Positions 1 through 7,624 of a DNA stretch of 11,328 nt are shown one piece after another. The stretch's first letter is position 1; every line of letters starts with the position of its first letter. Made by a program: the position numbers and the translations under genes. The notes below the pieces were generated by a model. It was not told the DNA's origin, did not search any database, and saw only the letters and a list, made by a program, of their open reading frames with translations. The stretch covers positions 4,385 to 15,712 of the forward strand of contig JACNLN010000139.1 in assembly GCA_014381485.1 (NCBI GenBank), written 5' to 3'. This stretch comes from Fidelibacterota bacterium (GTDB taxonomy: Bacteria; Fidelibacterota; Marinisomatia; Marinisomatales; CAZVFT01).

Positions 1-135
1 CAAGACACAAAGGATTAATAGGAAGGGATTTACAGAAAAAATGATGAACCGATTTTTATTCATGAATTCATAGTCCCCCTCTATTTCCAACTTCCTTATT
101 ATCGATACTTTTTTGTGTCTTTGTGTTTTTGTGGC
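1..135. repeat. CACAAAGACACAAA-type dispersed repeat, inverted arms at the left edge
   Basis: Bases 2-11 (AAGACACAAA) are the exact reverse complement of bases 112-121 (TTTGTGTCTT). On the minus strand the right arm extends into a longer run, CGCCACAAAAACACAAAG. From general knowledge, strings like GCCACAAAGACACAAAG are common dispersed repeats in many bacterial genomes. The segment lies just 3' of the last gene of the minus-strand cluster. A minus-strand ORF opens at base 63 inside it (MNKNRFIIF...) and runs off the edge after 21 codons. It looks vaguely like a signal peptide but its end falls in the repeat, so I do not call it a gene. No U-tract hairpin terminator is visible. Confidence 0.5.
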
Positions 136-151
136 GAATTTTTCAGGTTAG

Positions 152-577
152 TTACCTGATTGGAAGCAGATTACCTATAACATATCCCAGTAAAATCCCG
201 ATCAATACGGCAATAGTCAGAGTACGGGAGTGTACTACTTCTTTTGTGTATCCCTTCTTAATGGCGATAATGGATACAAAATACCCCAACCCATTGATAA
301 TCCAGAATAAGGGAATGGAAAAGACTTTTACAATCAGGGGTCCCACGACGGGAACGAGTACAATAAGCGCCCCTAATGCGGCAAAGGCTTTTGTAAATAA
401 AGCCAAAATCACTACAAAAATAGCAATGATTTTTTCATCAACTCTAAGATACAGAAGGAATATAACAGCCGCTATTATCCCAATCCATAGCAGGAGACTT
501 TTACCGTACTGTTTAAAGAAAGTTTTTGTATCTTCTGGTGGTTGTGCTTTTTCGATAGTTGGTTTAAAGTCAGTCAT
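152..577 (-). CDS. small integral membrane protein of unknown function
   Basis: This is a 141-residue protein I do not recognise. The first 25 residues are polar (MTDFKPTIEK...). About four hydrophobic segments follow, near residues 28-44, 50-78, 82-105 and 118-137, with short charged connectors (RVDEK near 45-49; KKGYTKE near 107-113). No catalytic motif is visible. It begins with ATG eight bases before the end of the upstream DUF3108-like gene (an 8-base overlap), so it is very likely co-transcribed and translationally coupled with that secreted protein. The ribosome-binding site is weak (AGCGGAAA about 5 bases before ATG). It is the last gene of the cluster, followed by a dispersed repeat. 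A membrane anchor, pore or small accessory protein are all possible; the sequence does not decide. Confidence 0.75.
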   Translation of the reverse strand: MTDFKPTIEKAQPPEDTKTFFKQYGKSLLLWIGIIAAVIFLLYLRVDEKIIAIFVVILALFTKAFAALGALIVLVPVVGPLIVKVFSIPLFWIINGLGYFVSIIAIKKGYTKEVVHSRTLTIAVLIGILLGYVIGNLLPIR

Positions 578-1304
578 TTTTTATTTCCGCTATTAATGTG
601 ATTCCTTTTACTTTTACTTCGCCTCTTAATATACGTCGTTCTCCACTTTTTTCAATCCATATTTGTCTGATGCACTCTTCCAGAGCAATCCCCCAGGTAA
701 AAACATCTGTGATATCCACAAGTTGCGTCGGCTCTTCCTCAGCAGGGACAAGATCAATCCTGTAATGATCAGCGAGAATGGATTTTCCATTTATATCAAC
801 AGAAACTGAATCGATCCAGAGGTAGCGTACCCGATATGGAAATCCCTCTTGATCTACATTCCACCACTTTGTATCAATGCTTTCCCAATCCGAATTTCTA
901 CCTCGCATCATCAGTGAGAAGATGTTGTGGAAATCTGGTGTACGTTTGTATTTAGTTTTATCTGAGTGATATAAGCTATCTTTTTCTTCCCAGGAGATAT
1001 TTAATGTCTGAGAAACATTTTTCTGATCCACCTTTTTCTCATACTGAAGCATCTGAAAGGTGGAGATATCGTAGATGGTTTTATATTGATTGTCCACGGG
1101 GAAAAATAGTGATAAAATGAGAATTGTTTTTGTACGAAATTCCAGTTCTCTTATATTGTCTTCATCTGTGTCAGAACGTGTCATTGTTATTTCTACTATG
1201 GGAATTGACCAGATGGAAACGGTGTAATGGCAGATTTCCTCACCATGAATTGAACCAGTTATCACAAGCAAAAAGATCGAAATTATTTTGTGTTGTATTT
1301 TCAA
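570..1304 (-). CDS. secreted/periplasmic DUF3108-like protein
   Basis: The protein has 244 residues. A basic-hydrophobic N-terminus (MKIQHKIISIFLLVITGSIHG) reads as a Sec signal peptide with likely cleavage near residue 21. The rest is a beta-rich soluble domain with no membrane segment. The early part (interior V-E-I-T-M-T strand at 36-42, then FPVDNQYKTIYD at 68-79) and the later region around residues 124-182 resemble DUF3108 envelope proteins, whose function is unknown. The start codon is TTG: an in-frame TAA lies three codons upstream and the next Met is at residue 41, which would remove the signal peptide. It follows the second glycosyltransferase by 92 bases and overlaps the next membrane-protein gene by 8. 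A role in envelope or exopolysaccharide handling is inferred from neighbours only. The family call is moderate; the secreted nature is clearer. Confidence 0.72.
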   Translation of the reverse strand: MKIQHKIISIFLLVITGSIHGEEICHYTVSIWSIPIVEITMTRSDTDEDNIRELEFRTKTILILSLFFPVDNQYKTIYDISTFQMLQYEKKVDQKNVSQTLNISWEEKDSLYHSDKTKYKRTPDFHNIFSLMMRGRNSDWESIDTKWWNVDQEGFPYRVRYLWIDSVSVDINGKSILADHYRIDLVPAEEEPTQLVDITDVFTWGIALEECIRQIWIEKSGERRILRGEVKVKGITLIAEIKND

Positions 1305-1346
1305 TGTTTCTTATTCAGAGGGGAAATAATATTTTCTGTCTACCGT

Positions 1347-1374
1347 TTTATCAGAACAGTCAGGCACATTGCAA
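1347..1374 (-). promoter_or_regulatory. possible internal promoter before the DUF3108-like gene
   Basis: In the 92-base gap, the minus strand shows TTGCAA (1374-1369), a 16-base spacer and GATAAA (1352-1347). Each hexamer matches the sigma-70 consensus at four of six positions. It would place a transcript start about 35 bases before the TTG start codon. The match is modest and could be chance in AT-rich DNA. Confidence 0.2.
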
Positions 1375-1396
1375 TTTATCCATTGCTCTATGATTA

Positions 1397-2551
1397 TCAT
1401 TGTTTATTGAGATGGTTTGAAATCCTTGGTGAACTATGTCGCCCTTTCCACGAGATAGGAACAAAAGGTCCGAGCAAACCGAATATAACTACATATAGAC
1501 TATGCCAGATTCCGGTAAGTATCAGCGTAAAAACGTTGAGTTGGCGGGAAATTAAGTAAGTATATTTCTTCATCAGAGTCCAATCCGCCACCATTTTTAT
1601 GATCCATGGTATAAGAGCGGGGATATTTTGATTGATGAGAAATGATATTTGTCCACTCAGTACCGACAGGTTTGTGATAAAAAGGAAGAGGAGGACTGTT
1701 TTTAAATGGTTGGAAGTAAAGGGAAGAGTGTAGTATGACTTCCCTTTTGAAGCGAATCGAAGTCGTTGTTTAATAAACTCCACAAAGTCAGAAGGTGGAT
1801 AGCTTTGGATCACTGCATCAGTATGAATAGTGAAAGATACTTTCCAGCCAGAGGAGATGATTTTATGCATCAGAAGATCATCATCGCCTGATATAAAAGT
1901 TTCAGTACCATCGTATCCGCCGGCATCTTCGAAAGCAGTGTGTCGAATTGCAAGATTCCTGCCGGTACAAGTGAGTGGAAGTCCACGAAGAATGGTTCCA
2001 GCGGTGAATGCATCCTGTCCAATGGAATCGTGCAATAGCATTTGATCCATTAGTCCGCCATCTTTTCTAAGAAGATTAGGCCCTGCAGCTATACCGATTG
2101 TTTCATCTGAAAAAGATGATACCATCAACGTGATCCAGTTTGATGTCATAGTACAGTCAGCGTCAGTAAAGAGAAGGATATCACCTGAGGAATCCTGTAT
2201 AGCTCTGGAGAGTGCCCATTTTTTAGGAGACCAATCTGGTGGTGTATCCTGAATCAAAAGGTGTTTGATTTGGGAATGTTTTTTGGCATATCTGTCAATA
2301 ATATCTCCGGTCAAGTCTGTTGAGTTATCGTTAACGATGATTATCTCAACCTGTTCTTGTGGGTAACTTTGGTTCAGGAGATTTTCGAGCAGATTTCCGA
2401 TTGAATCCTCCTCATTCCTTGCAGCGACGATGACGGATACCGTGGGATGCTTTTCAATAGAAATATCTGTATCTGTGGAACTGAGTCCATTCCGAAGCCA
2501 GAGAAGAAAAAGCAGATACAAAATGGGGAGTATTGAGAGGGCAATAATCAA
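1397..2551 (-). CDS. membrane-associated family 2 glycosyltransferase (second of a tandem pair)
   Basis: The protein has 384 residues and a GT-A fold glycosyltransferase 2 domain. It has an N-terminal membrane segment (about 2-19), then the nucleotide-binding strand TVSVIVAARNEEDSIGNLL (37-55), VNDNSTD (73-79), the metal-binding TDADC (129-133) and the acid motif SGDDD (221-225). The acceptor-site motif usually seen as QxxRW is here QRLRF (262-266), with Phe in place of Trp. C-terminal hydrophobic segments lie near 283-303 and 338-365. It should transfer a sugar from a nucleotide-sugar to a lipid or glycan at the inner membrane; donor and acceptor are unknown. The start is TTG, overlapping the upstream gene's stop codon as TTGA, and it is supported by a good ribosome-binding site. 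It is a distant paralogue of the gene just upstream. Family confidence is high; specific role is open. Confidence 0.9.
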   Translation of the reverse strand: MIIALSILPILYLLFLLWLRNGLSSTDTDISIEKHPTVSVIVAARNEEDSIGNLLENLLNQSYPQEQVEIIIVNDNSTDLTGDIIDRYAKKHSQIKHLLIQDTPPDWSPKKWALSRAIQDSSGDILLFTDADCTMTSNWITLMVSSFSDETIGIAAGPNLLRKDGGLMDQMLLHDSIGQDAFTAGTILRGLPLTCTGRNLAIRHTAFEDAGGYDGTETFISGDDDLLMHKIISSGWKVSFTIHTDAVIQSYPPSDFVEFIKQRLRFASKGKSYYTLPFTSNHLKTVLLFLFITNLSVLSGQISFLINQNIPALIPWIIKMVADWTLMKKYTYLISRQLNVFTLILTGIWHSLYVVIFGLLGPFVPISWKGRHSSPRISNHLNKQ

Positions 2552-3678
2552 TTAAACCGACCTCCCCATGGGAACCGATTCCCTAATAGACTGATAAATC
2601 CCATTGTGACGACATACGGAATCTGGAAGAAAAACCATGCAGGAAAAATGGAGCGTATCTCCTGTCTCTGAAAGGTGCTTGTGCCTTTCATCATTAACAT
2701 AGCTTCCATAATGAATTTAATGAGAAGTCCTTTTAAAAGAAGAAGGAAGAGCGATCCTGAGAAGATAAGAGAAATCATTAAAAGCAATGGGGTAAGGTTT
2801 GCCAGAAAGGTCGTGATGATAATGCTGAAAAACAGCGGATCTGTATGTTTGATAGAAAGAGAATCAGCCGCCCATCGAATTCTTTGAGTCAGGAGCTGAT
2901 TCAATATCTGTGTTGGCGAACTGGACACATACGCACCCGGATTAATAGCAAAGGATATATTCCACGAGGTCTTCTTTTTTATTTGTTGAAGGAACAAGGT
3001 ATCATCGCCACCCACCGAATCGGCAAAGGATGAGAAGCCTCCTACCTCTTCAAAGGCTTTTTTCCGATAAGCAAGATTTTGACCGGTACAGGCGAAGGGG
3101 AGACCAAGCTGGGTACATCCTCTGGCAGCATTCATCAACATAAAAAAATCGATGGTCTGGATTTTTTCTAAGAGAGTGTGATAAGGCACCAATTCTGAAT
3201 AACCGATCACCAATCCCACCTCGGGAGTGAAATACGATACCATTGTTTCTATCCAGGTGCTAAGTACATGGCAATCAGCGTCTGTGAAGAGGAGAATTTC
3301 TCCAGCGGCATTTTTAATCCCAAGATCGAGAGGTTTTTTTTTATATCTGAGAGAAGAATCCCAACTGTTGGTTGATAGAAGTTTCACATTCTGGTATTTC
3401 TCGACATAAGCGTTACAGATGTTTGGGGTGACATCTGTGGATTCATCATCGACAATGATAATTTCGTATTTGTCTTTAGGATAGGTTTGATGTGTCACGT
3501 CATAAAGTATGTTTTCTATGTGGTCTTTTTCATTTTTTGCTGGAATAATCACAGAGACAAAAGGTCTGTTGTGATAACGATGTTCTTTCTGTCTGAAAAG
3601 CCCCAGGATAAATAGAAGGAGTGTGCAGGAATAGAGAATCAGTGAGATTGTAAAAACTGCCGCTAAAATAGTCATCAT
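2548..3678 (-). CDS. membrane-associated family 2 glycosyltransferase (first of a tandem pair)
   Basis: The protein has 376 residues. An N-terminal hydrophobic anchor (about 4-28) is followed by a GT2 domain: FVSVIIPAKNE (40-50), VDDESTD (76-82), TDADC (132-136, the DxD metal site), a GGDD acid motif (223-226) and QRIRWA (265-270), the QxxRW motif in intact form. Hydrophobic stretches at about 282-306, 307-325 and 346-364 anchor the C-terminus. This architecture is typical of inner-membrane transferases that act on lipid-linked or polymer acceptors; carotenoid or glycolipid glycosyltransferases share it, so the product cannot be named. It starts with ATGATG nine bases after the mgtE stop codon, without an obvious Shine-Dalgarno sequence, and overlaps the next glycosyltransferase by four bases. 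The tandem, divergent pair suggests consecutive sugar additions on one product. Confidence 0.9.
   Translation of the reverse strand: MMTILAAVFTISLILYSCTLLLFILGLFRQKEHRYHNRPFVSVIIPAKNEKDHIENILYDVTHQTYPKDKYEIIIVDDESTDVTPNICNAYVEKYQNVKLLSTNSWDSSLRYKKKPLDLGIKNAAGEILLFTDADCHVLSTWIETMVSYFTPEVGLVIGYSELVPYHTLLEKIQTIDFFMLMNAARGCTQLGLPFACTGQNLAYRKKAFEEVGGFSSFADSVGGDDTLFLQQIKKKTSWNISFAINPGAYVSSSPTQILNQLLTQRIRWAADSLSIKHTDPLFFSIIITTFLANLTPLLLMISLIFSGSLFLLLLKGLLIKFIMEAMLMMKGTSTFQRQEIRSIFPAWFFFQIPYVVTMGFISLLGNRFPWGGRFN
2561..2567 (-). promoter_or_regulatory. ribosome-binding site supporting a TTG start
   Basis: The minus strand reads GGGGAGG, then nine bases, then TTG (2551-2549). This strong Shine-Dalgarno match within the end of the preceding gene supports the TTG start and translational coupling of the two glycosyltransferases. 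Confidence 0.65.
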
Positions 3679-3687
3679 TGATTAAAT

Positions 3688-5082
3688 CTAGTGGGAAAGG
3701 ATAAGAGCCGCAATGATAAAATAGATAAAAATTCCAAGAACATCCACGGATGTTGTTACAAAGGGTCCGGAGGCTATTGCAGGATCTACATTCAGTTTTC
3801 TCAGGAAAATCGGGACAAGGGTTCCAATTGAGGTGGCAATCAACATTGAAGCACAGATAGATAGCCCCACGACCAGTCCCAAGAGGAAGGGATCTGAAAT
3901 ATCAAAAAATTTGAAGTATGCTACTATTCCCAGCAGGAACCCATAAAAAACGCCAAGCAAGACACCAACTCTTATTTCTTTAAGGATTACCTTTCCCACC
4001 TGAGCCAACTGGATGCGACCTGTAGCAAATCCCCTGATAATGATTGTGGAAGATTGTGTACCGATATTACCACCCATGCCAACAATCACAGGAATGAAGG
4101 CTGCCAGAACAACAAGGTTCTCAAGCATATTTTCGAACTTACCGATAATAAAGGCAGCGATGGTTCCTCCGACCCAGCTGGCAAACAACCACGGTAGCCG
4201 TAACCGGGCATTTTCCCATGTTGATTTCAGAAGGATTTCACGGTCTTTACCAACGCCAGCCATCTGGAGAAAATCTTCTGATGCTTCCTCACGAATCACG
4301 TCAACAATGTCATCAACAGTGACAATACCGAGCAGGGTGTTATCTTTATCGACAACGGGTATGGCAAGCAAATTATATTTTGACACATGTCGAGCGACTT
4401 CTTCCTGATCGGTTTCTGGAGTTACTGAAACTACATCATGGGTCATGATATTACTAAGTTCGGTGGTTGGAGATAGCGTGACAAGTTCTCTCAGTGAAAT
4501 TACTCCAGAAAGTCGGTTTGATTCATCAGTTACATACAGGTAGAAAACCATTTCAGCATCTTCAGATTCCTGAATGGTTTTGATGGCATCACCAGCCTGG
4601 GTTGTTCCTGGTAAGGAAAAAACATCTAAGGACATAATTCCACCAGCGCTATCCTCTGGATAAGCCATCAATTCCTCAAGTTCTTCTGATTCTTCCTTTT
4701 TCAGGGTGTCAAGAATGGCGGTGGCTTTTTCCTCTGGTAACAGATTAAGAATGTCCGCCATATCATCGGAGCTTATCTCAGTGAGGATATGTCCTATTTC
4801 AATGGGTTCAAGCGGTTCTAAAAGCTCCACAATAATGGAATCATCTAATTCACTGATAAACTCAGTTGCCTGTGGAGTGTCTTTAAATAGATTGAAAAGG
4901 GTTGATCGTTCAAGTTCGTTGAAATAGCGGAATAGAAGGGAGAGATCAGCCGGATGGGTTTTTGTCAGAAGTTTGTGCAGGTTCGTTCGGGCTCGCCTTC
5001 GCATCAACCGACGAAATGTATCTAAGAGAACTTTTATCTCCGTCTCGAGCATTTGTCTTTTTCCAAAAGTTCCTGCAGTCAT
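3688..5082 (-). CDS. mgtE: magnesium transporter MgtE
   Basis: The protein has 464 residues, close to the usual MgtE length of about 450. It has the full domain order: an N-terminal helical superhelix (about 15-140), the YPEDSAGGIM junction (141-150), a pair of CBS domains (about 150-265, with VISLREL and VTVDDIVDVI at their ends), a connecting helix, and a five-segment membrane pore from about 295. Pore signatures are present: GGNIGTQSST (337-346) and NVDPAIASGPFVTTSVD (431-447). The pore-lining Asp corresponds to D433. MgtE is a Mg2+-gated, homodimeric inner-membrane channel; the N and CBS domains sense cytosolic Mg2+. It lies 35 bases after the CPBP protease gene and 9 before the first glycosyltransferase, so it is probably co-transcribed with them. 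Nothing looks truncated. No Mg riboswitch is possible in such a short leader. Confidence 0.97.
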   Translation of the reverse strand: MTAGTFGKRQMLETEIKVLLDTFRRLMRRRARTNLHKLLTKTHPADLSLLFRYFNELERSTLFNLFKDTPQATEFISELDDSIIVELLEPLEPIEIGHILTEISSDDMADILNLLPEEKATAILDTLKKEESEELEELMAYPEDSAGGIMSLDVFSLPGTTQAGDAIKTIQESEDAEMVFYLYVTDESNRLSGVISLRELVTLSPTTELSNIMTHDVVSVTPETDQEEVARHVSKYNLLAIPVVDKDNTLLGIVTVDDIVDVIREEASEDFLQMAGVGKDREILLKSTWENARLRLPWLFASWVGGTIAAFIIGKFENMLENLVVLAAFIPVIVGMGGNIGTQSSTIIIRGFATGRIQLAQVGKVILKEIRVGVLLGVFYGFLLGIVAYFKFFDISDPFLLGLVVGLSICASMLIATSIGTLVPIFLRKLNVDPAIASGPFVTTSVDVLGIFIYFIIAALILSH

Positions 5083-5085
5083 TTT

Positions 5086-5091
5086 ACCTCC
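5086..5091 (-). promoter_or_regulatory. ribosome-binding site of mgtE
   Basis: The minus strand reads GGAGGT, AAA, ATG. The strong Shine-Dalgarno sequence fixes the start at 5082 rather than at the internal Met eleven codons in, although the spacing is short. Confidence 0.65.
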
Positions 5092-5117
5092 AACATTACC
5101 TTTGAAAATTCAACATT

Positions 5118-5897
5118 TTATTTCTCTATGGCAAGATGTTTGAATCCCAAAAATGTTAGAATGATAGCACAGATGAGTAGAATAGGCGAGACATGTCCTT
5201 TCCACAAATACCACGATTCAATAGAATCTCCAAAGTTAGTGTATGCAAAAGCGAGTCCATTATTGATACCGTGAAAAATAATGCAGGGGAAAACGGAATT
5301 GGTCCGCCATGCAAGAAATCCGAGGATTACTCCCATCAGGTAAATCTGGATAATCCACCAGGGATTCATATGAATGACAGCAAAAAATAGGCTTGTAACC
5401 AGCACCGCTTTTGTAATGTCTGCCCATTGTTTTTCTAGAATCTGTTGTAGAAATCCCCTGAAAAGTAATTCTTCTGATACCGCTGCTAACAGAACACCTC
5501 CCAGAAATATCAGGATCAGAGAAGTGGTATCTTCAGCTTTAAGAGAGTGGACGATTTGGATAAGGAAATCAGGGGGCGGGAGAATAATTGCAATGATCCG
5601 ATCCAATTCATCTGCCAGGATGGACAAACCAAATGACATCACTACGGTGGTTACGATAATCTTGTGGGGAATGGGATTTATTCTCAGGCTGGAGCGAAGA
5701 TTAATCTTACCCGAGAGAAATATGATAGCGGGAATAATGAGAAATAGCTCACCAAGAAACAATCCAACATAATTAGCGAGAAAAAACCTCTCACCTTTCT
5801 GGAAAAACAAGATTGTGCCATATGTCAGAATTCCAGAGAGTAAAAGGGACAGGATCGTAATCCCAAATGCTTTTTTTGTGCTGATATGATCGATCAC
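5118..5897 (-). CDS. CPBP family intramembrane glutamic endopeptidase (CAAX protease-like)
   Basis: The protein has 259 residues and about eight hydrophobic segments. The core carries all three motifs of the Abi/CPBP (Rce1-like) family: SEELLFRG (141-148, catalytic E142/E143 and R147), FAVIH (172-176) and HGINN (209-213, the HxxxN motif). These enzymes are inner-membrane proteases; some process prenylated or secreted peptides, and many bacterial members have no known substrate. The start is GTG, chosen because upstream codons run to a TAG without a better start, and it keeps the first membrane segment (11-32). No clear Shine-Dalgarno sequence is present. It is the first gene of the envelope-type cluster, 35 bases before mgtE, after a 184-base gap holding a candidate promoter. 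The family call is firm; the physiological substrate is unknown. Confidence 0.92.
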   Translation of the reverse strand: MIDHISTKKAFGITILSLLLSGILTYGTILFFQKGERFFLANYVGLFLGELFLIIPAIIFLSGKINLRSSLRINPIPHKIIVTTVVMSFGLSILADELDRIIAIILPPPDFLIQIVHSLKAEDTTSLILIFLGGVLLAAVSEELLFRGFLQQILEKQWADITKAVLVTSLFFAVIHMNPWWIIQIYLMGVILGFLAWRTNSVFPCIIFHGINNGLAFAYTNFGDSIESWYLWKGHVSPILLICAIILTFLGFKHLAIEK

Positions 5898-5963
5898 TGA
5901 ATTCTGACCCCAGACTTGAGAGAAAAATTTCTAACATTACCATGGGAAAATTACGGAAATTGA

Positions 5964-5992
5964 TGTATAAAACCAAACGACAGGATTGTGAA
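5964..5992 (-). promoter_or_regulatory. candidate sigma-70 promoter for the CPBP-mgtE-glycosyltransferase cluster
   Basis: On the minus strand TTCACA (5992-5987, five of six matches to TTGACA) is followed by a 17-base spacer and TATACA (5969-5964, four of six). A start near 5957 would give a leader of about 60 bases before the GTG codon. It lies in the 184-base gap after the homocysteine methyltransferase gene, the largest repeat-free gap in the window and the natural operon boundary. No strong terminator hairpin is visible in the same gap. Confidence 0.4.
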
Positions 5993-6081
5993 AGGATAAA
6001 CTATAAGTTAGTTAAGTTACCGATGTGATGAGTATATCAATAAGAGGTGTGAGGAACGGAAAAGAGGAATTAATGCAAGGA

Positions 6082-6981
6082 TTACTCAGTTGAATGTTGA
6101 AAACTGTTGACGGACTTTCGTATTGCTTTGATATGTTCAGGGGTTGTACCGCAACATCCCCCAATGATGGATACACCAGCATCGATTAAGTCTTTTGTCT
6201 TTTCAGCAAAAAGTCCGGGTGTTTCGGAGTAAAACAATTTTCCCTCTCTTGTTTCAGGTTGACCCGCATTAGACTGAATCAGCAGTGGCAGGTTTGTTGA
6301 GTTGCTAAATTCCACGGCAATTTCAACCATATTTTCAATTCCATTTCCACAGTTTGAACCGACAATATCAGCTCCTGCTTCTTGAAGATCCACGGCTGCT
6401 TTCTTTATACTTACCCCCATCACTGTATAGAAACCTTTTGGAGTCTTATCAAATGTCATAGTAGCCATCACAGGAATCTGAGGAGATGCAGTTTTTGCAG
6501 CCTTGACTGCCAGAGTAGCTTCCTGTAAGTCAATCATAGTTTCAACGCATATAATATCAACATCAGATGTAACTAACGCTTTCATCTGACGGAAGAAACT
6601 GAGAAACAGACTCTCAGAGCTTACGTCACCGTAAGGCTTCAGTAATTTTCCAGAGGGACCACAAGATCCGGAAATGTAAGCCTGACCTTTCACCGACTTT
6701 TTCACACACGAGACAGCAGTTGTGTTGATCTCTTCCGTTTTATCCTCCATACCATACTCTCTAAGATTAATGGGTGAGGCACCAAATGTATTGGTTTGAA
6801 TAATTTCAGCCCCAGCATTTAAAAAATCCCTGGCAATGTCTTCCAGGATTTCGGGGTTGGTAAGATTTAACGTTTCGGGACATTCTCCTGGTTTCAGCCC
6901 TTTTTGAAAAAGCATAGTACCCATAGCACCATCAGCTACAAGGATTTCTCCTTTTTTAATTCGGTCAAGAATTGGTTCCAT
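6082..6981 (-). CDS. homocysteine S-methyltransferase, stand-alone zinc domain (MetH N-terminal type)
   Basis: The protein has 299 residues and is the zinc/homocysteine barrel alone. The N-terminal signature is LVADGAMGTMLFQKG (14-28), followed by TNTFGA (63-68) and GSCGPSG (105-111). The zinc ligands are present: C211 in GSNCGNG and C276/C277 in GGCCGTTP. It should activate homocysteine as a zinc thiolate and methylate it to methionine. Full MetH proteins also carry pterin (methyl-folate), corrinoid and reactivation domains; all are absent here. The methyl donor is most likely the corrinoid protein encoded four bases upstream, itself linked to an MttB homologue. An S-methylmethionine-type enzyme (MmuM) is an alternative, but the DGAMGTMLFQKG block and corrinoid neighbour favour the MetH-like type. 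The ATG has only a weak ribosome site, which suggests coupling to the preceding gene. Confidence 0.9.
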   Translation of the reverse strand: MEPILDRIKKGEILVADGAMGTMLFQKGLKPGECPETLNLTNPEILEDIARDFLNAGAEIIQTNTFGASPINLREYGMEDKTEEINTTAVSCVKKSVKGQAYISGSCGPSGKLLKPYGDVSSESLFLSFFRQMKALVTSDVDIICVETMIDLQEATLAVKAAKTASPQIPVMATMTFDKTPKGFYTVMGVSIKKAAVDLQEAGADIVGSNCGNGIENMVEIAVEFSNSTNLPLLIQSNAGQPETREGKLFYSETPGLFAEKTKDLIDAGVSIIGGCCGTTPEHIKAIRKSVNSFQHSTE

Positions 6982-6985
6982 AGAC

Positions 6986-7621
6986 CTATTTTTGTATAAG
7001 TTGTTTTACCGATTCAACAGCGTTAGCAGCATCGTAAGCATAAACATCAGCTCCAATCTGCCGAGCATACTCTTTAGAAAGGGGAGCTCCACCAATGATT
7101 GTCTTGATTTTGTCAGTGAGGTTTTGATTTCTAAGAATAGTGATTACTTCTTTCATAACGGGCATAGTAGTGGTTAATAGAGCGGACATGCCAATAATTT
7201 TGGCTCCTTCAATTGTGGCGGTATTCACAAACTTCTCGGGGGGAACATCCTTACCCAAATCGATGACATCAAATCCTGCACCTTTCAACATGATCCCCAC
7301 AAGATTTTTACCAATATCGTGAAGATCTCCTCGAACGGGTCCAATAACAACTTTTCCCATGCTGGGAATCCCATCTTTGACAAGAAGGGGTTTCAGTTGA
7401 TCCATGCCAGCGTACATAGCCCTAGCAGCCAGAAGGACATCAGGGAGAAATATTTCGTGATGTTTGAATTTATCTCCGATGATATTCATACCATCAATCA
7501 AACCATGATCCAGAATATCTTTTGGGGGGATATTCATTTCGATTGCCCGCTTGGTTAACGTGAATACTGACTGATCGTCACCATGCTGTATCGAAACCGA
7601 GATTTTTTTTAGTATATCCAT
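6986..7621 (-). CDS. stand-alone methyltransferase corrinoid protein (MtbC/MttC/MetH-cobalamin type)
   Basis: The protein has 211 residues from ATG at 7621. An N-terminal helical cap domain (about 1-85, with FLPDVLLAARAM at 58-69) precedes a Rossmann-type B12 domain. The cobalt-ligating motif GDLHDIG is at 98-104, with His101 as lower axial ligand, followed by MSALLTTTM (145-153) and the GGAPL nucleotide-tail segment (177-181). The protein shuttles a methyl group on cobalamin between a substrate-specific methyltransferase and an acceptor enzyme. Context gives both partners: an MttB homologue upstream and a homocysteine methyltransferase four bases downstream. An upstream TTG at 7633 would add four residues (MYKK), but ATG is preferred. 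No Shine-Dalgarno sequence precedes either; a promoter-like pair abuts the ATG, so a leaderless transcript is possible. The length of about 210 residues is normal for the family. Confidence 0.94.
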   Translation of the reverse strand: MDILKKISVSIQHGDDQSVFTLTKRAIEMNIPPKDILDHGLIDGMNIIGDKFKHHEIFLPDVLLAARAMYAGMDQLKPLLVKDGIPSMGKVVIGPVRGDLHDIGKNLVGIMLKGAGFDVIDLGKDVPPEKFVNTATIEGAKIIGMSALLTTTMPVMKEVITILRNQNLTDKIKTIIGGAPLSKEYARQIGADVYAYDAANAVESVKQLIQK

Positions 7622-7624
7622 TTT

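Noticed and set aside
1..63. Minus-strand partial ORF starting MNKNRFIIF at base 63
   Set aside because: It has 21 codons ending inside a dispersed repeat at the window edge; the nearest purine-rich ribosome site is 11 bases away, and there is too little to support a gene.
144..158. Hairpin CAGGT-TAGTT-ACCTG at the end of the last gene as a terminator
   Set aside because: It is only a five-base stem overlapping the stop codon, and the minus-strand sequence after it is A-rich rather than U-rich.
123..596. Plus-strand 157-codon ORF opposite the small membrane protein
   Set aside because: It mirrors a minus-strand gene with clear membrane segments and operon overlap; its own translation has no recognisable features.
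4013..4408. Plus-strand 131-codon ORF inside mgtE
   Set aside because: It is antisense to the well-conserved CBS and pore region of mgtE and is a frame shadow.
5374..5772. Plus-strand 132-codon ORF opposite the CPBP protease
   Set aside because: It is antisense to the intact catalytic motifs of the protease; no domain is visible.
5898..6081. Riboswitch or small RNA in the gap before the CPBP gene
   Set aside because: I saw no cobalamin, SAM or Mg box motif and no stable hairpins; only a plausible promoter stood out.
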